From Phytopythium helicoides (lineage: Eukaryota > Oomycota > Peronosporomycetes > Pythiales > Pythiaceae), in assembly GCA_024867545.1 (NCBI GenBank), contig JANFNE010000001.1, forward strand, positions 806,001 to 870,000: a stretch of DNA of 64,000 bases. The letters run 5' to 3'. The notes under the pieces were generated by a model that was given only the letters and a program-made list of their open reading frames with translations, made no database searches and was not told the origin of the DNA. Below, piece by piece: positions 55,246-64,000 of this stretch. Position numbers and translations under genes: made by a program. The number at the start of each line of letters is the position of its first letter. The first letter of the stretch is position 1.

Positions 55246-57104
55246 ATGGCGGCGCGCTGGCTCCCGAGGCTGCTGCGCGCGTCGGCGCCGTCGACTCGCG
55301 CCTGGACGCGCTCCGGTGCGCTGCGGTCGCTTCCTGCTGGGCTTTGGCTGCTGCTGACGGTGGCGGCGGCGGTGCGTTCTGGGGGTGCGCAGCGGCGGCA
55401 GCGCCACGCGCGGTCGTACCGGTGCGCGGGTTCTCGACCAAGGAGCACGCGGTTGGGGATGAGGACGAGCTCAAGAGCATCGCGCTGTCGGTGCGTGGTG
55501 GGTGAGAGCTGGGCGGAGGGGTAGCGGTGGGGCTGAAGGTGCTGCTGGTGGCCTGGATACGCAGTTGGCGGGGATGGATGTGCAACACCGCGACTACATC
55601 TCGCTGCGCTGGACTGACGGGCGCTCGAGCAAGTTCCACCTGCTCCACCTGCGCACGTGGTGCCCATGCCCCGAGTGCCAGCACTCGACGGGCCAACGCC
55701 TGATCAACTGCTCGGAGATCGACCCAGACAAGCTCGATATTGCCGACATCTATGGTGCGTGACGAGATTTGGGTGGTTTGCTGCGCACACTCTAACACGC
55801 CGTGCAACCGCAGTCAAGGGAGACTCGATCAACATCGAGTGGGCCGGCGACCACCACAAGTCGTCTTTCACGTGGAACTGGCTGCGCGAGAACTGCTACT
55901 CAAGCGCGACACTGGACCAGGAGGCGAAGGAACATGACAACCACGGCGCTCGGGACCCACGTCGGTTGTCCCTACCACCGAATACTCTCGAATGATGGAG
56001 ACCGACGACGGGTTGCTCGAGGCGCTGCATCAGATTGTTGAGAATGGCCTGACAGTGATCCGCAACACACCATGCGAACCGGGTCAGGTCAAGACGCTCG
56101 CGGAGCGCATTGCACCAGTCTCGCACTCGTATGTCGAAAATCTTTGTTACGGCGAATTGATTTCTTTCCTTACTGATCTGTTCCTCTTTTGACGACGCAC
56201 AGCTTCCTCTACGGAGACGTCTTTGATGTCGTTGCAGAGCCCAATCCGGTAAGCTAATCTGTTACATTGTCTGGTGTGAATCGCTAGCTCACCCGTTTCT
56301 GTTGCTCGAACACTTTTTACTATCGTGCAGGTCAACATCGCATACACGACTGTCCACCTGAAGCATCACCTGGACCTCGCGTATTACGAGTCACCCCCAG
56401 GATTCCAATTCCTGCACGCCCTCCGCTTTGACAAGACCGTGAAGGGCGGCGAGTCGACTTTTGTAGACACGTTTGCTGTTGCGGAGGAGTTCCGACGCGT
56501 GTATCCCGAACACTTTGCTACCTTCCTCGCGTGCCAGCAACCTTCCAGAAGCGCCATCTCGAGCGCAGTAACCCCGCCATAATGGTGTACCAGCGTCCAC
56601 ATATTCAGTTGAATCACCGCGACGAGGTTTGTCAGCTGTGTCGTCGGTATGCATTTGATATTGCTTCGCTGACAACAAATTACTTCGCAGGTGATTGCTG
56701 TGCACTGGAGCCCTCCCTTCGAAGGACCCCTCAAGGTCCCGTTCGATGACGTCAAGCCGTACTACGACGCTTACCGCGTGTTCATGAGATCGTCGAGAGT
56801 GGCCGCCACACAGTCGAGTTCAAGCTCGCGGAGGGCGACGCTGTCATCTTCAACCAGCGCAGGTGCGGCAAGATCACTGCTCGGCAAAAACGTAATCCCA
56901 CCTAACGTGGTTGCCTATTTCCTTCTCAGGGTTCTGCATGGTCGCAAGGAGTTCACGGCAGGCTCCGATGGTGTCCGCCACCTCCAGGGCACGTACATCA
57001 ACATCGACGACGCCTTCTGCCGCTACAATGCGCTGCGCGAGCGCCTGGCGCCTGGAGACCCTGCCTTCATGAACCGCCGCGCCGGCAACGGCAACTTCGC
57101 GTGA
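55246..57104 (+). CDS. Gamma-butyrobetaine/trimethyllysine dioxygenase-like, with frame breaks
   Basis: Fe(II)/2-oxoglutarate oxygenase of the carnitine-pathway (TauD) family. N-terminus MAARWLPRLLRASAP... RGFSTKEH looks like a mitochondrial presequence. Then comes the zinc-binding N-terminal domain ISLRWTDGRSSKFHLLHLRTWCPCPECQH, SFTWNWLRENC, and SFLYGDVFDVV. The metal site HLDLAYYE (HxD) follows, then LHALRFDKTVKGGESTFVDTF, and HGRKEF... GTYINIDDAFCR near the end. Exons about 55246-55490, 55565-55754, 55814-56128, 56203-56248, 56331-56626, 56691-56862 and 56930-57104. Frame breaks are needed near 55415, 55945, 56532 and 56775. BBOX1 and TMLHE cannot be distinguished here. Confidence 0.82.
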
Positions 57105-57397
57105 GCTGAACTGCAATTGCGTGCAAGTCGCGTAGGAAGGTGCATCGAAGCAGTTGAGCTAGAGCGTTGTGTCGAGCGTGGCGCATCAAATGAGACTCTC
57201 CAAAAGATACTTTTTGTCTTTTGAGCCGGTGCAACATTTTTTCCCGCCCAGCGCTGTCGATTAGTGGCAAAGGTCCCGAATTTGAATTGAAACGTGCCTC
57301 CAGTGTGCCTATTTTAGGGATGGACTGTGCCACTAGCCAATCGAACCGCCCAGCCTTCCGCCTTTTTCCATCGGAGCGACCCGCTGGAGCGAAGAAA

Positions 57398-60019
57398 ATG
57401 CCCGCGGACGCCGAACGAGCGCGCGTGGCGTCGCCCTCCGCCGCCGCGCCGGCGCTCCCCGCCGCGGACCTCCTCGTGGTAGATGCGCGCGTGTCTCCGC
57501 TGTCGGCTGCCGCCTCTCCCGCGCCAAACCCCGCGCTAGAAGCGGAGATATCGGTCGAGAAGTCAAGTGCTTCTGGTTGACGGAGACTCGGGGCCGGCGA
57601 CTCCGAGCGCGGTGGACCAAGAGCCCGAGCTGGCGAGTGCCGAAGCTGCCAAGGTCAAGAGCGCCGACGTGAAGCGCGTCTGTGTGGGCTGCGGATTCGG
57701 CTCGGAAGATAGCGGAGACTACCTCCTTGTGTGCGCTGATTGCGGAATTGCTGTCCACGGTCGGTGTTACTTTGACTCCAATGTGCACAACAAGCAGCCT
57801 GCAAGCCTAGAAGGAGTGTCAGCAACTGGTTCATGCTGGAAATGTGACTGCTGCGCTCACGGTGTTGTGCCTGACGCGCTGCAGTGTGTGTACTGCGAAA
57901 GGTTGGAGACGGCGCGATGCGCATGATTGACACAGATTGTGCACTCTGGCAGTCACTTCTGCCCGAGCAGGACGATGCACAGCGAGCGCTTCACTTTGGA
58001 CACCTGCTTTGTACTAGCTGGGATCCACGACGTGTCGAGATCAGAGATGATCCGTCCAAGTCGAAACCTAGCGAGTCCCGAGATGAAGCAGCGGAAAACG
58101 TCGTGGGTATGGACAGTGCTGTGTCTGCACCACCACCAAAGCCTGTGCCAGCCCAGCTGAACCAACGTTCCCTGCTTGCGCCAGAGGATTGCTGTTTCTG
58201 CGGCTCTGCTTCGGGCGTCCGCATCCAGTGCCGACGTCTGGACTGCGCTCGATTCTTTCACGCGATGTGCGCGTCACAGTCATCTTATGGCTACCTCGAG
58301 CGCACAAACGTTGGCGCAATATCCCAGTACCATGCTTATTGCGATCGGCATCGCGGTTGTAGAGAGGATGTCGTTTCCTTGCTCGAGAAACTTGCTTCAA
58401 AACCGATTTCGTCGTTGATTGGCCGGGAAGACGCACGAAAGCTCCACATCCTGCTCAAACACGCATCTACATACACGAACATCGAGGCGCTACTTTCAGA
58501 GATTGCAGAAACGCTAGTGGGATTGTGTAAGAAAGGTCTACAAACGTCGAAGTCAATCCCGCCGACGTACATTGTGAAGCATTTGCAAGTGCTCCAATTC
58601 TTCTTGGGCTATGTGCCCCAGCTGGAGGTGGTCTACAACGTTCCTCATATCCCGATCAAAGGACCGCATTGGAGATTTGAAGTTGTATAAACACCTGGCC
58701 AAGACATTTAATCCATCACGATTTATAAGCAGATACCCAGGACCACTGAGCCAGCTGCATTCTTGCGTTGTGTGCCTTGAACCTTTTCTCGAGCGGCAAC
58801 ATCTCCTGTATTGCTCTCATGCGACCGAACCTCATTTGCAGCACTGGATGTGCATAACGCGAGAGCACCTTTCGAGCGCCAAAGATCGGAATCCAGCAAG
58901 TTCTGGTAAAAAGAGGAAGAAACACAGCGCGACCTTGAACGGTACCAGTGCTGATTCCCAACATCAGCAGGACCGACAACTGCCGTGGACAAATTAATCT
59001 GCTCAGTCTGTGCTGCACCAATGGATCTCCGCGGGCTAACTTCGCTGCCAGCAAAACCCCCCGGGTCACATCTTGGGCAACGACCGAGCATGTTTGTGGA
59101 CAACGGGCGCTTCATCAACACTGTCCCCACCAAGACACTATCAGCTGCAAGTCGGCCATCATCAAATCGATCGTTGGGAGTGTTACCTGTGCCAACTACT
59201 GACACCACGAAGACAGTGAGCGGGCCTCCTGGTGAAGTCGCTAGCACGACGGAACTTGCGCCATTGAAGTTGGAGAAGATCAACGTTCAGCGTACTGCGA
59301 AGTGGCTGTCATGCGTTGCTCAGATCATTCGCTTGGCCGGGCGTGCACAAACCACAGTCGACCCACTCGATGTTGAAGGCATCCCCACAAGAACCTGCGC
59401 AGGGAATTCCAGTTGATAAAGAGGTCTGTACTCCAGAACCGATTGCCTCTCCTGTCGTTGTGGAGATGCCAGGTGCTCCCACCGAGGCGAAAGCCTTGAA
59501 AGGATGGAGCAGAGACTGTCGAACGGTGCGCCGGTGACTTCGCTTTCAACAAGCGAGGTTACTGCACCTACTGAGTCACAAGCGAACGCATCAGACACCC
59601 CACGCTTCGCAACAACTGGAAGTGATAGCGCTCCAAATCAATCAGTCGAAACACCGAAGGCACAAACGAAGGACGAAGTGCAACTCTACTTCGACGAAGC
59701 CATCCGGATCATTGGAACATTCGATCCTTATGCATTGAACCGCGTTGAGACAGCACGGGATATGCTGGCAAGACGGTCTGGTCCGGCGGTTGCCGTTTTG
59801 CGGATGTTAGCTCAAGAATACACGCGGTTCATCCACGCCAAGCATGTTCGCGCGGTGGAAAAGGTGCGTGCTGAAAAGCGCAAGCGCGAGGAGCTTGAGG
59901 CCCAGAAACGTCGAGAGCTGGAACGCAAGCGACTCGATCGCGAAGCCGAGCTCGCGCTGAAGAAGAAGATGCTAGCGATGCGCAAGAAGCAGCGGACCGG
60001 CCTGTTCGACCAAGCATAG
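57398..60019 (+). CDS. PHD/extended-PHD zinc-finger protein, with alternating frame breaks
   Basis: Probable chromatin reader. First PHD: CVGCGFGSEDSGDYLLVCADCGIAVHGRCY. Then WKCDCC...CVYC leading into an extended PHD with GAMR, ALW, CCFCG, CRRLDCARFFHAMCA and YCDRHR. A third cysteine cluster (CVVCLEPFLERQHLLYC...HWMC) lies near 58770-58850, and a CSVCAAP pair at about 59000. The C-terminal part is Thr/Ser/Pro-rich and ends in a basic coiled coil (KRKREELEAQKRRELERKRL). The order resembles BRPF/Jade-type PHD-zinc knuckle-ePHD modules. The frame switches near 57562, 57905, 58685, 58990, 59370 and 59515, alternating one extra and one missing base, so the protein can only be read through corrections. 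Confidence 0.75.
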
Positions 60020-60308
60020 CGACCGGCATGTCATTGGTTTGTGTGAGCCTCGAAGTTGGCTGTGGTGTAATGGTTTGGGGTTGATGGCATCTGGAGTGAC
60101 CGATAGCCGTAGCCAAATAGATCTAGTCTCCTGCTCCACGTTCCGTTGGCATTGCGCATGGCTTGGCAGGCGAGATGGGAAAGTGCATCACCGCCTGGCG
60201 AGCACTTCAACGCAGGCTCGAATGTGTCCGCCACACCACGTGGTGTCGTCCACACCTCCCTGGGCTGCCAGTGACCCGAATGCCACTGGCGCTGGAGGAG
60301 ACGCGAGC

Positions 60309-61522
60309 ATGAGCGGGTTCGAGCGCATCCTGGCGCGCGTGGGCGGCGACGCGCTGCGCGACTACTGCTCGTCGGCCATCGAGGACGAGCTGCGCTCGCT
60401 CAAGGGCAAGATGGAGGGCTGCCTGGCGGCGGTGGAGCAGGCGCTGCAGGTGCAGGACGCCATCCTCAAGCTCGACGTGCCGCTGGACGACAGCGCCGCG
60501 GCCTTCAAGTCGCTGCAGAAGGAGTTCAAGCGTTTCCACGCGGACCTGGACGCCTTCGTGGCCGAGCAGAACAGAGTGCGTGCTTTTTGCGAGTGATGAC
60601 GGGCAGCTACTGCTTCTAGGGGGCTAAACGTGCGGTGCGTGCTGTAGATCCAGGAGGAGAGCGGCGTCGCGGAGGAGGAGGAGGCGGACAAGGCGGGCGA
60701 GTCCACACAGCAGCAAGTCGCCAAGCTGCTGGGCAAGATCCAGCACCGCATCACGCGCAAGCGCTCGGACGCGTGGGTGGACAAGAGCTTCAAGGACGTG
60801 CAGGCCGTGGCCGAGCTCGTCAAGCGCGACGACTACGGCGGACCCGACAAGCCGCAGCGACACGAGATGGTGCTCGTGCTAGACCACCTCATCTCGGCCG
60901 TGCTGCTTAGCCCACTTGCGACCTTCGACGTGCTCGCACAGCTCGAGAGCGTGCTTGCCAGCTTCCTCGGCGTGCACAAGGAGATCGACGAGTACATCCA
61001 GTGTGTACCAAGTCACTGCTGCCAAGCTTTCTGACCTGGGCTCTCAGCTACGCCAACTTGTGGTGCAAACGTGTGCATGCAGGTCATCAAATGCGCTGCT
61101 AGCGACCAAACGAGCAGCATTTGCGCCCCCCTCGTCAGCCAACGTGTTGGCGCTGCCTGCTGAAGAGCCCCCATCCAAGCGTCAACGCACCGACACTAGC
61201 GGCGACGCACTGTTTGTCAAGTCGGAGCGGCTTGCAGAGCTATCAGCGGCCGTGGCGTCATCTACCCCATCAGCAAACACGCCGTGCGAAGTGTATGTGT
61301 CGGACCTGCCATGGGGTGCCAAATCAGCCGACGTTGAGTCGTTTTTCGGTATCGCCGGGAAGGTCGAGTCGGTGCGCATGCCCGACGATGGACGATGGGA
61401 GCACCGTGGGCGTGGCGGTTGTTCGCTTCGCCAACTTTGAGGGCATGTCCCTCGCGCTGCGCATGAACGGATACCCGTTCAACGGCAAGACCATCCGAGT
61501 GACCGTGTCTCGGTCGAACTGA
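60309..61522 (+). CDS. Coiled-coil protein with C-terminal RRM, disrupted by 7-bp duplication
   Basis: Exons 60309-60575, 60648-61000 and 61083 onward. The first 230 residues are helical with conserved-looking LARVGGDALRDYC and AILKLDVPLDDSAAAFKSLQKEFKRF; I do not recognise this part. The end is an RNA-recognition motif: EVYVSDLPWGAKSADVESFFGIAGKVESVRM (RNP2 = VYVSDL), then VGVAVVRFANF (RNP1-like) and GYPFNGKTIRVTVSR. Between them GACGATG is tandemly repeated (61384-61397), shifting the frame so the protein would end at about 61440 without the second half of the RRM. Removing one 7-bp unit restores RMPDDGSTVGVAVVRF exactly. Confidence 0.72.
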
Positions 61523-61787
61523 GCTAGCTCTGACGAATAGACATTTGTACCAACGTAATGGAGGCGTTGTCTGTGTTTTGGAGGAGTGCATTGCCCACAT
61601 GCAACTACGCTTGCAGCATTGGATGGGCACAACGCGAGGGTGCTGAGAAATCACTGGTTTTTGCGAGCCTTGAAGTGGGCTGTTGTGATGTGTGATTGTG
61701 ATTTGAGCCTGGGGGTGTTCGAGAGCCATTACAGATGAGATCAATCCTCCCGCCCCGCGCGCTGTAAGGTTATGCTGGTGTCGCCAC

Positions 61788-62357
61788 CTAGTCGTCGAAC
61801 TCGCTGTCCGAGTCGGAGGCATCGCCCGAGGTGACGCCGATGCCCTGCTCGATCTCCTTCTTGATGACGGCGTTGACGTCGTAGGCGCCCTCGCACACGG
61901 CGCGGATCGTGGGCTTGGCGTGCGTGTAGGCCATCTTGAATCCCGGGTGCGAGTTCTGCGGGATCCTGTATAGTGCGAACAGGTATGATAGGTCCCCATT
62001 AGTCACGTGCGTCGCAGTCTACAAAGCAGTCACCGCGTACCAAGTGATGAAGAAGAGCTTGCTGGACTTGCGTCCGTCGGGCGTGGTGAACTCGTGGTCG
62101 TAGATGGCGTAGCGGCACTCGGAGTCAGGCAGCGCGGCCATTAGCTGCGCGAAGCCGGCCGAGGGCGGCGCCGACGAGTCGACCACGACCTGCGCGCCTT
62201 CGATGCGGAACAGCAGGAAGCGGTACTTGCGGCGCATCTTGAGCAGCCGGAACTCGGCCACCACCTCGTCCGTGGGGGTGATGGCGTTGGCTGGTACGTC
62301 GTCCTGGTGCCGGATGTACTTGGCCACGCCCGCCGTCTTGAGGTGCGGCTCCGCCAT
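61788..62357 (-). CDS. ADF/cofilin family actin-binding protein
   Basis: Two exons (62357-62041 and 61965-61788) encode 164 residues. ADF-homology fold: IRHQDDVPANAITPTDEVVAEFRLLKMRRKYRFLLFRIE, ALPDSECRYAIYDHEFTTPDGRKSSKLFFITW, then IPQNSHPGFKMAYTHAKPTIRAVCEG (the actin-binding long helix, with K-M-x-Y). Severs and depolymerises actin filaments. An acidic tail (SDSDSEFDD) is longer than in animal cofilin. The splice restores the tryptophan of FITW. Slightly longer than typical (140-166). Confidence 0.92.
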
Positions 62358-62894
62358 GTCGTCGAGTCTCTCGGGGCTTACTGAGCGCTCCTTGATGATG
62401 GCGGTTGAACTGAGAAGGATTCGACCCTGCGAGAATGAATACCGAGTGGGGGTACATCAATTTGTGCAGTGTGCGGTGGGGCTGGATATACAGGTACAGT
62501 GGTTGGTTGCAGCTGGCTTGGCTTTAAGCGCGGCATACTGTGCGCCAGTCACGGCGCTTTGAGTGGCTGCGAGCGCTTAAATACGCGGTCCCCCTTGACC
62601 AGGCAACCGTAGTGGCGGCACTCTCAGTTTTGGATCGTTGGCGCTCTCGCACCACCAGGTACGCGCCGCTCCTTCCTGCCCGCCGCCTGTCGCCGCGCCC
62701 AGCAGCAGGGGGAGCGAGCCAGCCGGCCGCATGTTGCGCGTCTCGTACCGCAGGCCCGGCCTTTCCCCCCCTGCGGACTCGGTGGCTGGCGCGCGAGGAA
62801 CCGCCCCATGAGGAGGGGGCTGGACCAACGGGAAAGTGACTCACTTTTCCTTTCTCTCGGCCCTTTGCGCAGTCAATCTTCAGTCCCAAGCAGC
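62358..62894. promoter_or_regulatory. Divergent promoter region cofilin/eIF5A with initiator-like sequence
   Basis: 537 bp between opposite start codons. ACTCACTTTTCCTTTCTC at about 62839-62856, 40 bp upstream of the eIF5A ATG, resembles the oomycete initiator (YTCAYTYY followed by a pyrimidine run). No other site recognised. Confidence 0.45.
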
Positions 62895-63377
62895 ATGTCG
62901 GAGGAACACGACTACTCGTTCGAGTCCACGGACGCCGGCGCCTCGGAGACGTACCCGTGCGAAGCCGGCCAGATCCGCAAGGGCGGCTTCATCATGATCA
63001 AGGGCCACCCGTGCAAGGTCGTCAACGTGTCGACCTCCAAGACGGGCAAGCACGGCCACGCCAAGTGCAACTTCACGGCGCTCGACATCTTCACCAACAA
63101 GAAGTACGAAGATATTGTGCCCTCGACGCACACCACGTCGGTGCCCTTCGTCTCGCGCGCCGAGTACACGCTGCTCGACATCACGGACGACGACTTCGTC
63201 AGCCTCATGGACGACGGCGGCGACACCCGTGAGGACATTAAGCTCCCCACCTTCCCGGACAACTTCGCCGACGAGATCCGCGCCGACTTCGAGGCCGGCA
63301 AGCAGCTCGTCGTGACGGTCCTGAAGGCCTGCGGCACGGAGCAGATCATTGCCAAGAAGGAGGACGTCTCGGCGTAA
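62895..63377 (+). CDS. EIF5A: Translation factor eIF5A
   Basis: Single exon, 160 residues (animal 154). Essential factor that relieves ribosome stalling at polyproline and helps termination. The hypusine site is Lys52 in TSKTGKHGHAK. Also visible: GGFIMIKGHPCKVV, KCNFTALDIFTNKKYEDIVPSTH, YTLLDITDDDFVSLMDD, and the OB-fold end VTVLKACGTEQII. Very strong third-position C/G bias fits high expression. Proline-rich proteins (INTS3 N-terminus, several others here) would depend on it. Confidence 0.97.
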   Translation: MSEEHDYSFESTDAGASETYPCEAGQIRKGGFIMIKGHPCKVVNVSTSKTGKHGHAKCNFTALDIFTNKKYEDIVPSTHTTSVPFVSRAEYTLLDITDDDFVSLMDDGGDTREDIKLPTFPDNFADEIRADFEAGKQLVVTVLKACGTEQIIAKKEDVSA

Positions 63378-64000
63378 GCCTTCTTTTCGCAGCGGTAGCC
63401 CAGCTCTTCCAGCCAGGCGAGCAGCGTGATCGACGACCGAGCCAAGTCAACGGGCGCCAACGATCACCCGATCAACTGTGTGACCAAGGACTAGAGTGAC
63501 GTTCGCGTGCTAATTTCTATATTGTTTTTGAAGAGATTCTCGTCTCTCGGGCATGATCTTTTCCTGCAGTCTAGCGCCTTTCGGCTGGTTGAGTTTGCTG
63601 TAGGGAGCGCAGTGAATCCAAAACTTGTGCTCACTTGACGTCTGATCTTGAGTCATAGCAAGATTCTTGGGTACACTATGTTACGCCATGGATAGCGATG
63701 CTCCGATGGCTACAACAAGCTGAGCAAACTCGTAGAGCATCTGTCGGCCAAGCGTACATCAGATCAGTATGGATACGGAACATTCGGATTCACCGATGTA
63801 AATATTCCCCAACGTACCTTTGGCGCAAACACGCTCCAAATGAACAGGTGAAAGCGCATCAGGTAAACGACAATCCTGAAACACAAACTTTGTCAGTGAC
63901 TTGTTGCAGCAAATTGCCACACGAAACGTACGTGTACACCATGAAACGAACGACTTGGTAGGCGACGATGGTCATCGCAACACAGTCGCAAGGTTTGCTT
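63378..64000. other. Downstream region, window end
   Basis: About 620 bp of lower GC after eIF5A. The 63698-63961 frame (87 residues) has no family features and atypical composition, so I do not call it a gene. Another gene may begin beyond the window. Confidence 0.45.

Noticed and set aside
63698..63961. 87-residue frame at the window end
   Set aside because: No recognisable domain, different composition from neighbours and no visible promoter or splice support.
1..64000. tRNA or rRNA genes
   Set aside because: I looked for T-loop consensus (GGTTCGAAT-type) and box A patterns and saw none convincing; a covariance-model scan would be needed to exclude them.

Overview
The window is a gene-dense eukaryotic contig. 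Nearly all introns are short (about 50-85 nt) GT-AG introns, intergenic distances are small, coding sequence is GC-rich, and several gene pairs are divergent with 130-230 bp between start codons. The gene repertoire (TRAPP, GARP and Integrator subunits, a class II PI3-kinase UVRAG-type subunit, a helicase-less Dicer-like protein, an oomycete-looking multi-pass membrane family) fits an oomycete, most likely Phytophthora or a relative. The assignment is inference from protein recognition and architecture; no search was run.

Layout. 1-7165: 3' part of a Rab5 GTPase, an ORMDL protein and a TRAPPC8/Trs85 homologue broken into seven reading-frame segments. 7207-14611: a nested mobile-DNA block between the convergent genes TRAPPC8 and VPS52. 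It holds a complete-looking 5.1 kb Mutator-like element (transposase + SWIM finger + Ulp1-like protease, 9-bp target duplication) inserted at the very edge of a defective Fanzor (TnpB-like) element. 14672-39000: VPS52 and INTS3 (divergent), ARL1, a multi-pass membrane protein, a 945-aa unknown protein, a type-gamma-like PI4-kinase, UVRAG-like, PuuE-type allantoinase, proteasome alpha6 (PSMA6), a small membrane protein and a C-terminal-motor kinesin-14. 39700-46214: FYVE protein, a second Fanzor copy in inverted orientation, uracil phosphoribosyltransferase, an atypical SDR and a small unknown protein. 46379-54000: Dicer-like RNase III, mitochondrial L32, RibD-type reductase, trehalose-6-phosphate phosphatase, and a truncated relative of the membrane protein at 22 kb. 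55246-63377: gamma-butyrobetaine-dioxygenase-like, PHD/ePHD protein, an RRM protein with a 7-bp tandem duplication, ADF/cofilin and eIF5A.

Vesicle trafficking is over-represented (Rab5, TRAPPC8, VPS52, ARL1, UVRAG, PI4K, FYVE), but nothing shows that these genes are co-regulated. The most unusual signals are in the mobile block. First, a 9-bp core, GATACCGGA (with GATCCCGGA and AATACCGGA variants), occurs about 15 times through the Mutator-like element, in exons, introns and flanks. Five pairs are spaced 20-21 bp, and one copy lies exactly 13 bp inside each terminus. Second, two Fanzor copies 28 kb apart in opposite orientation share the same frameshift and internal deletion and a conserved hairpin-bearing 3' end.

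Several genes (TRAPPC8, TPP, the dioxygenase, the PHD protein) contain repeated single-base frame breaks although each segment is conserved-looking. Assembly indels and recent pseudogenisation cannot be separated from this sequence alone. All exon junctions were deduced by eye from splice signals and reading-frame continuity.
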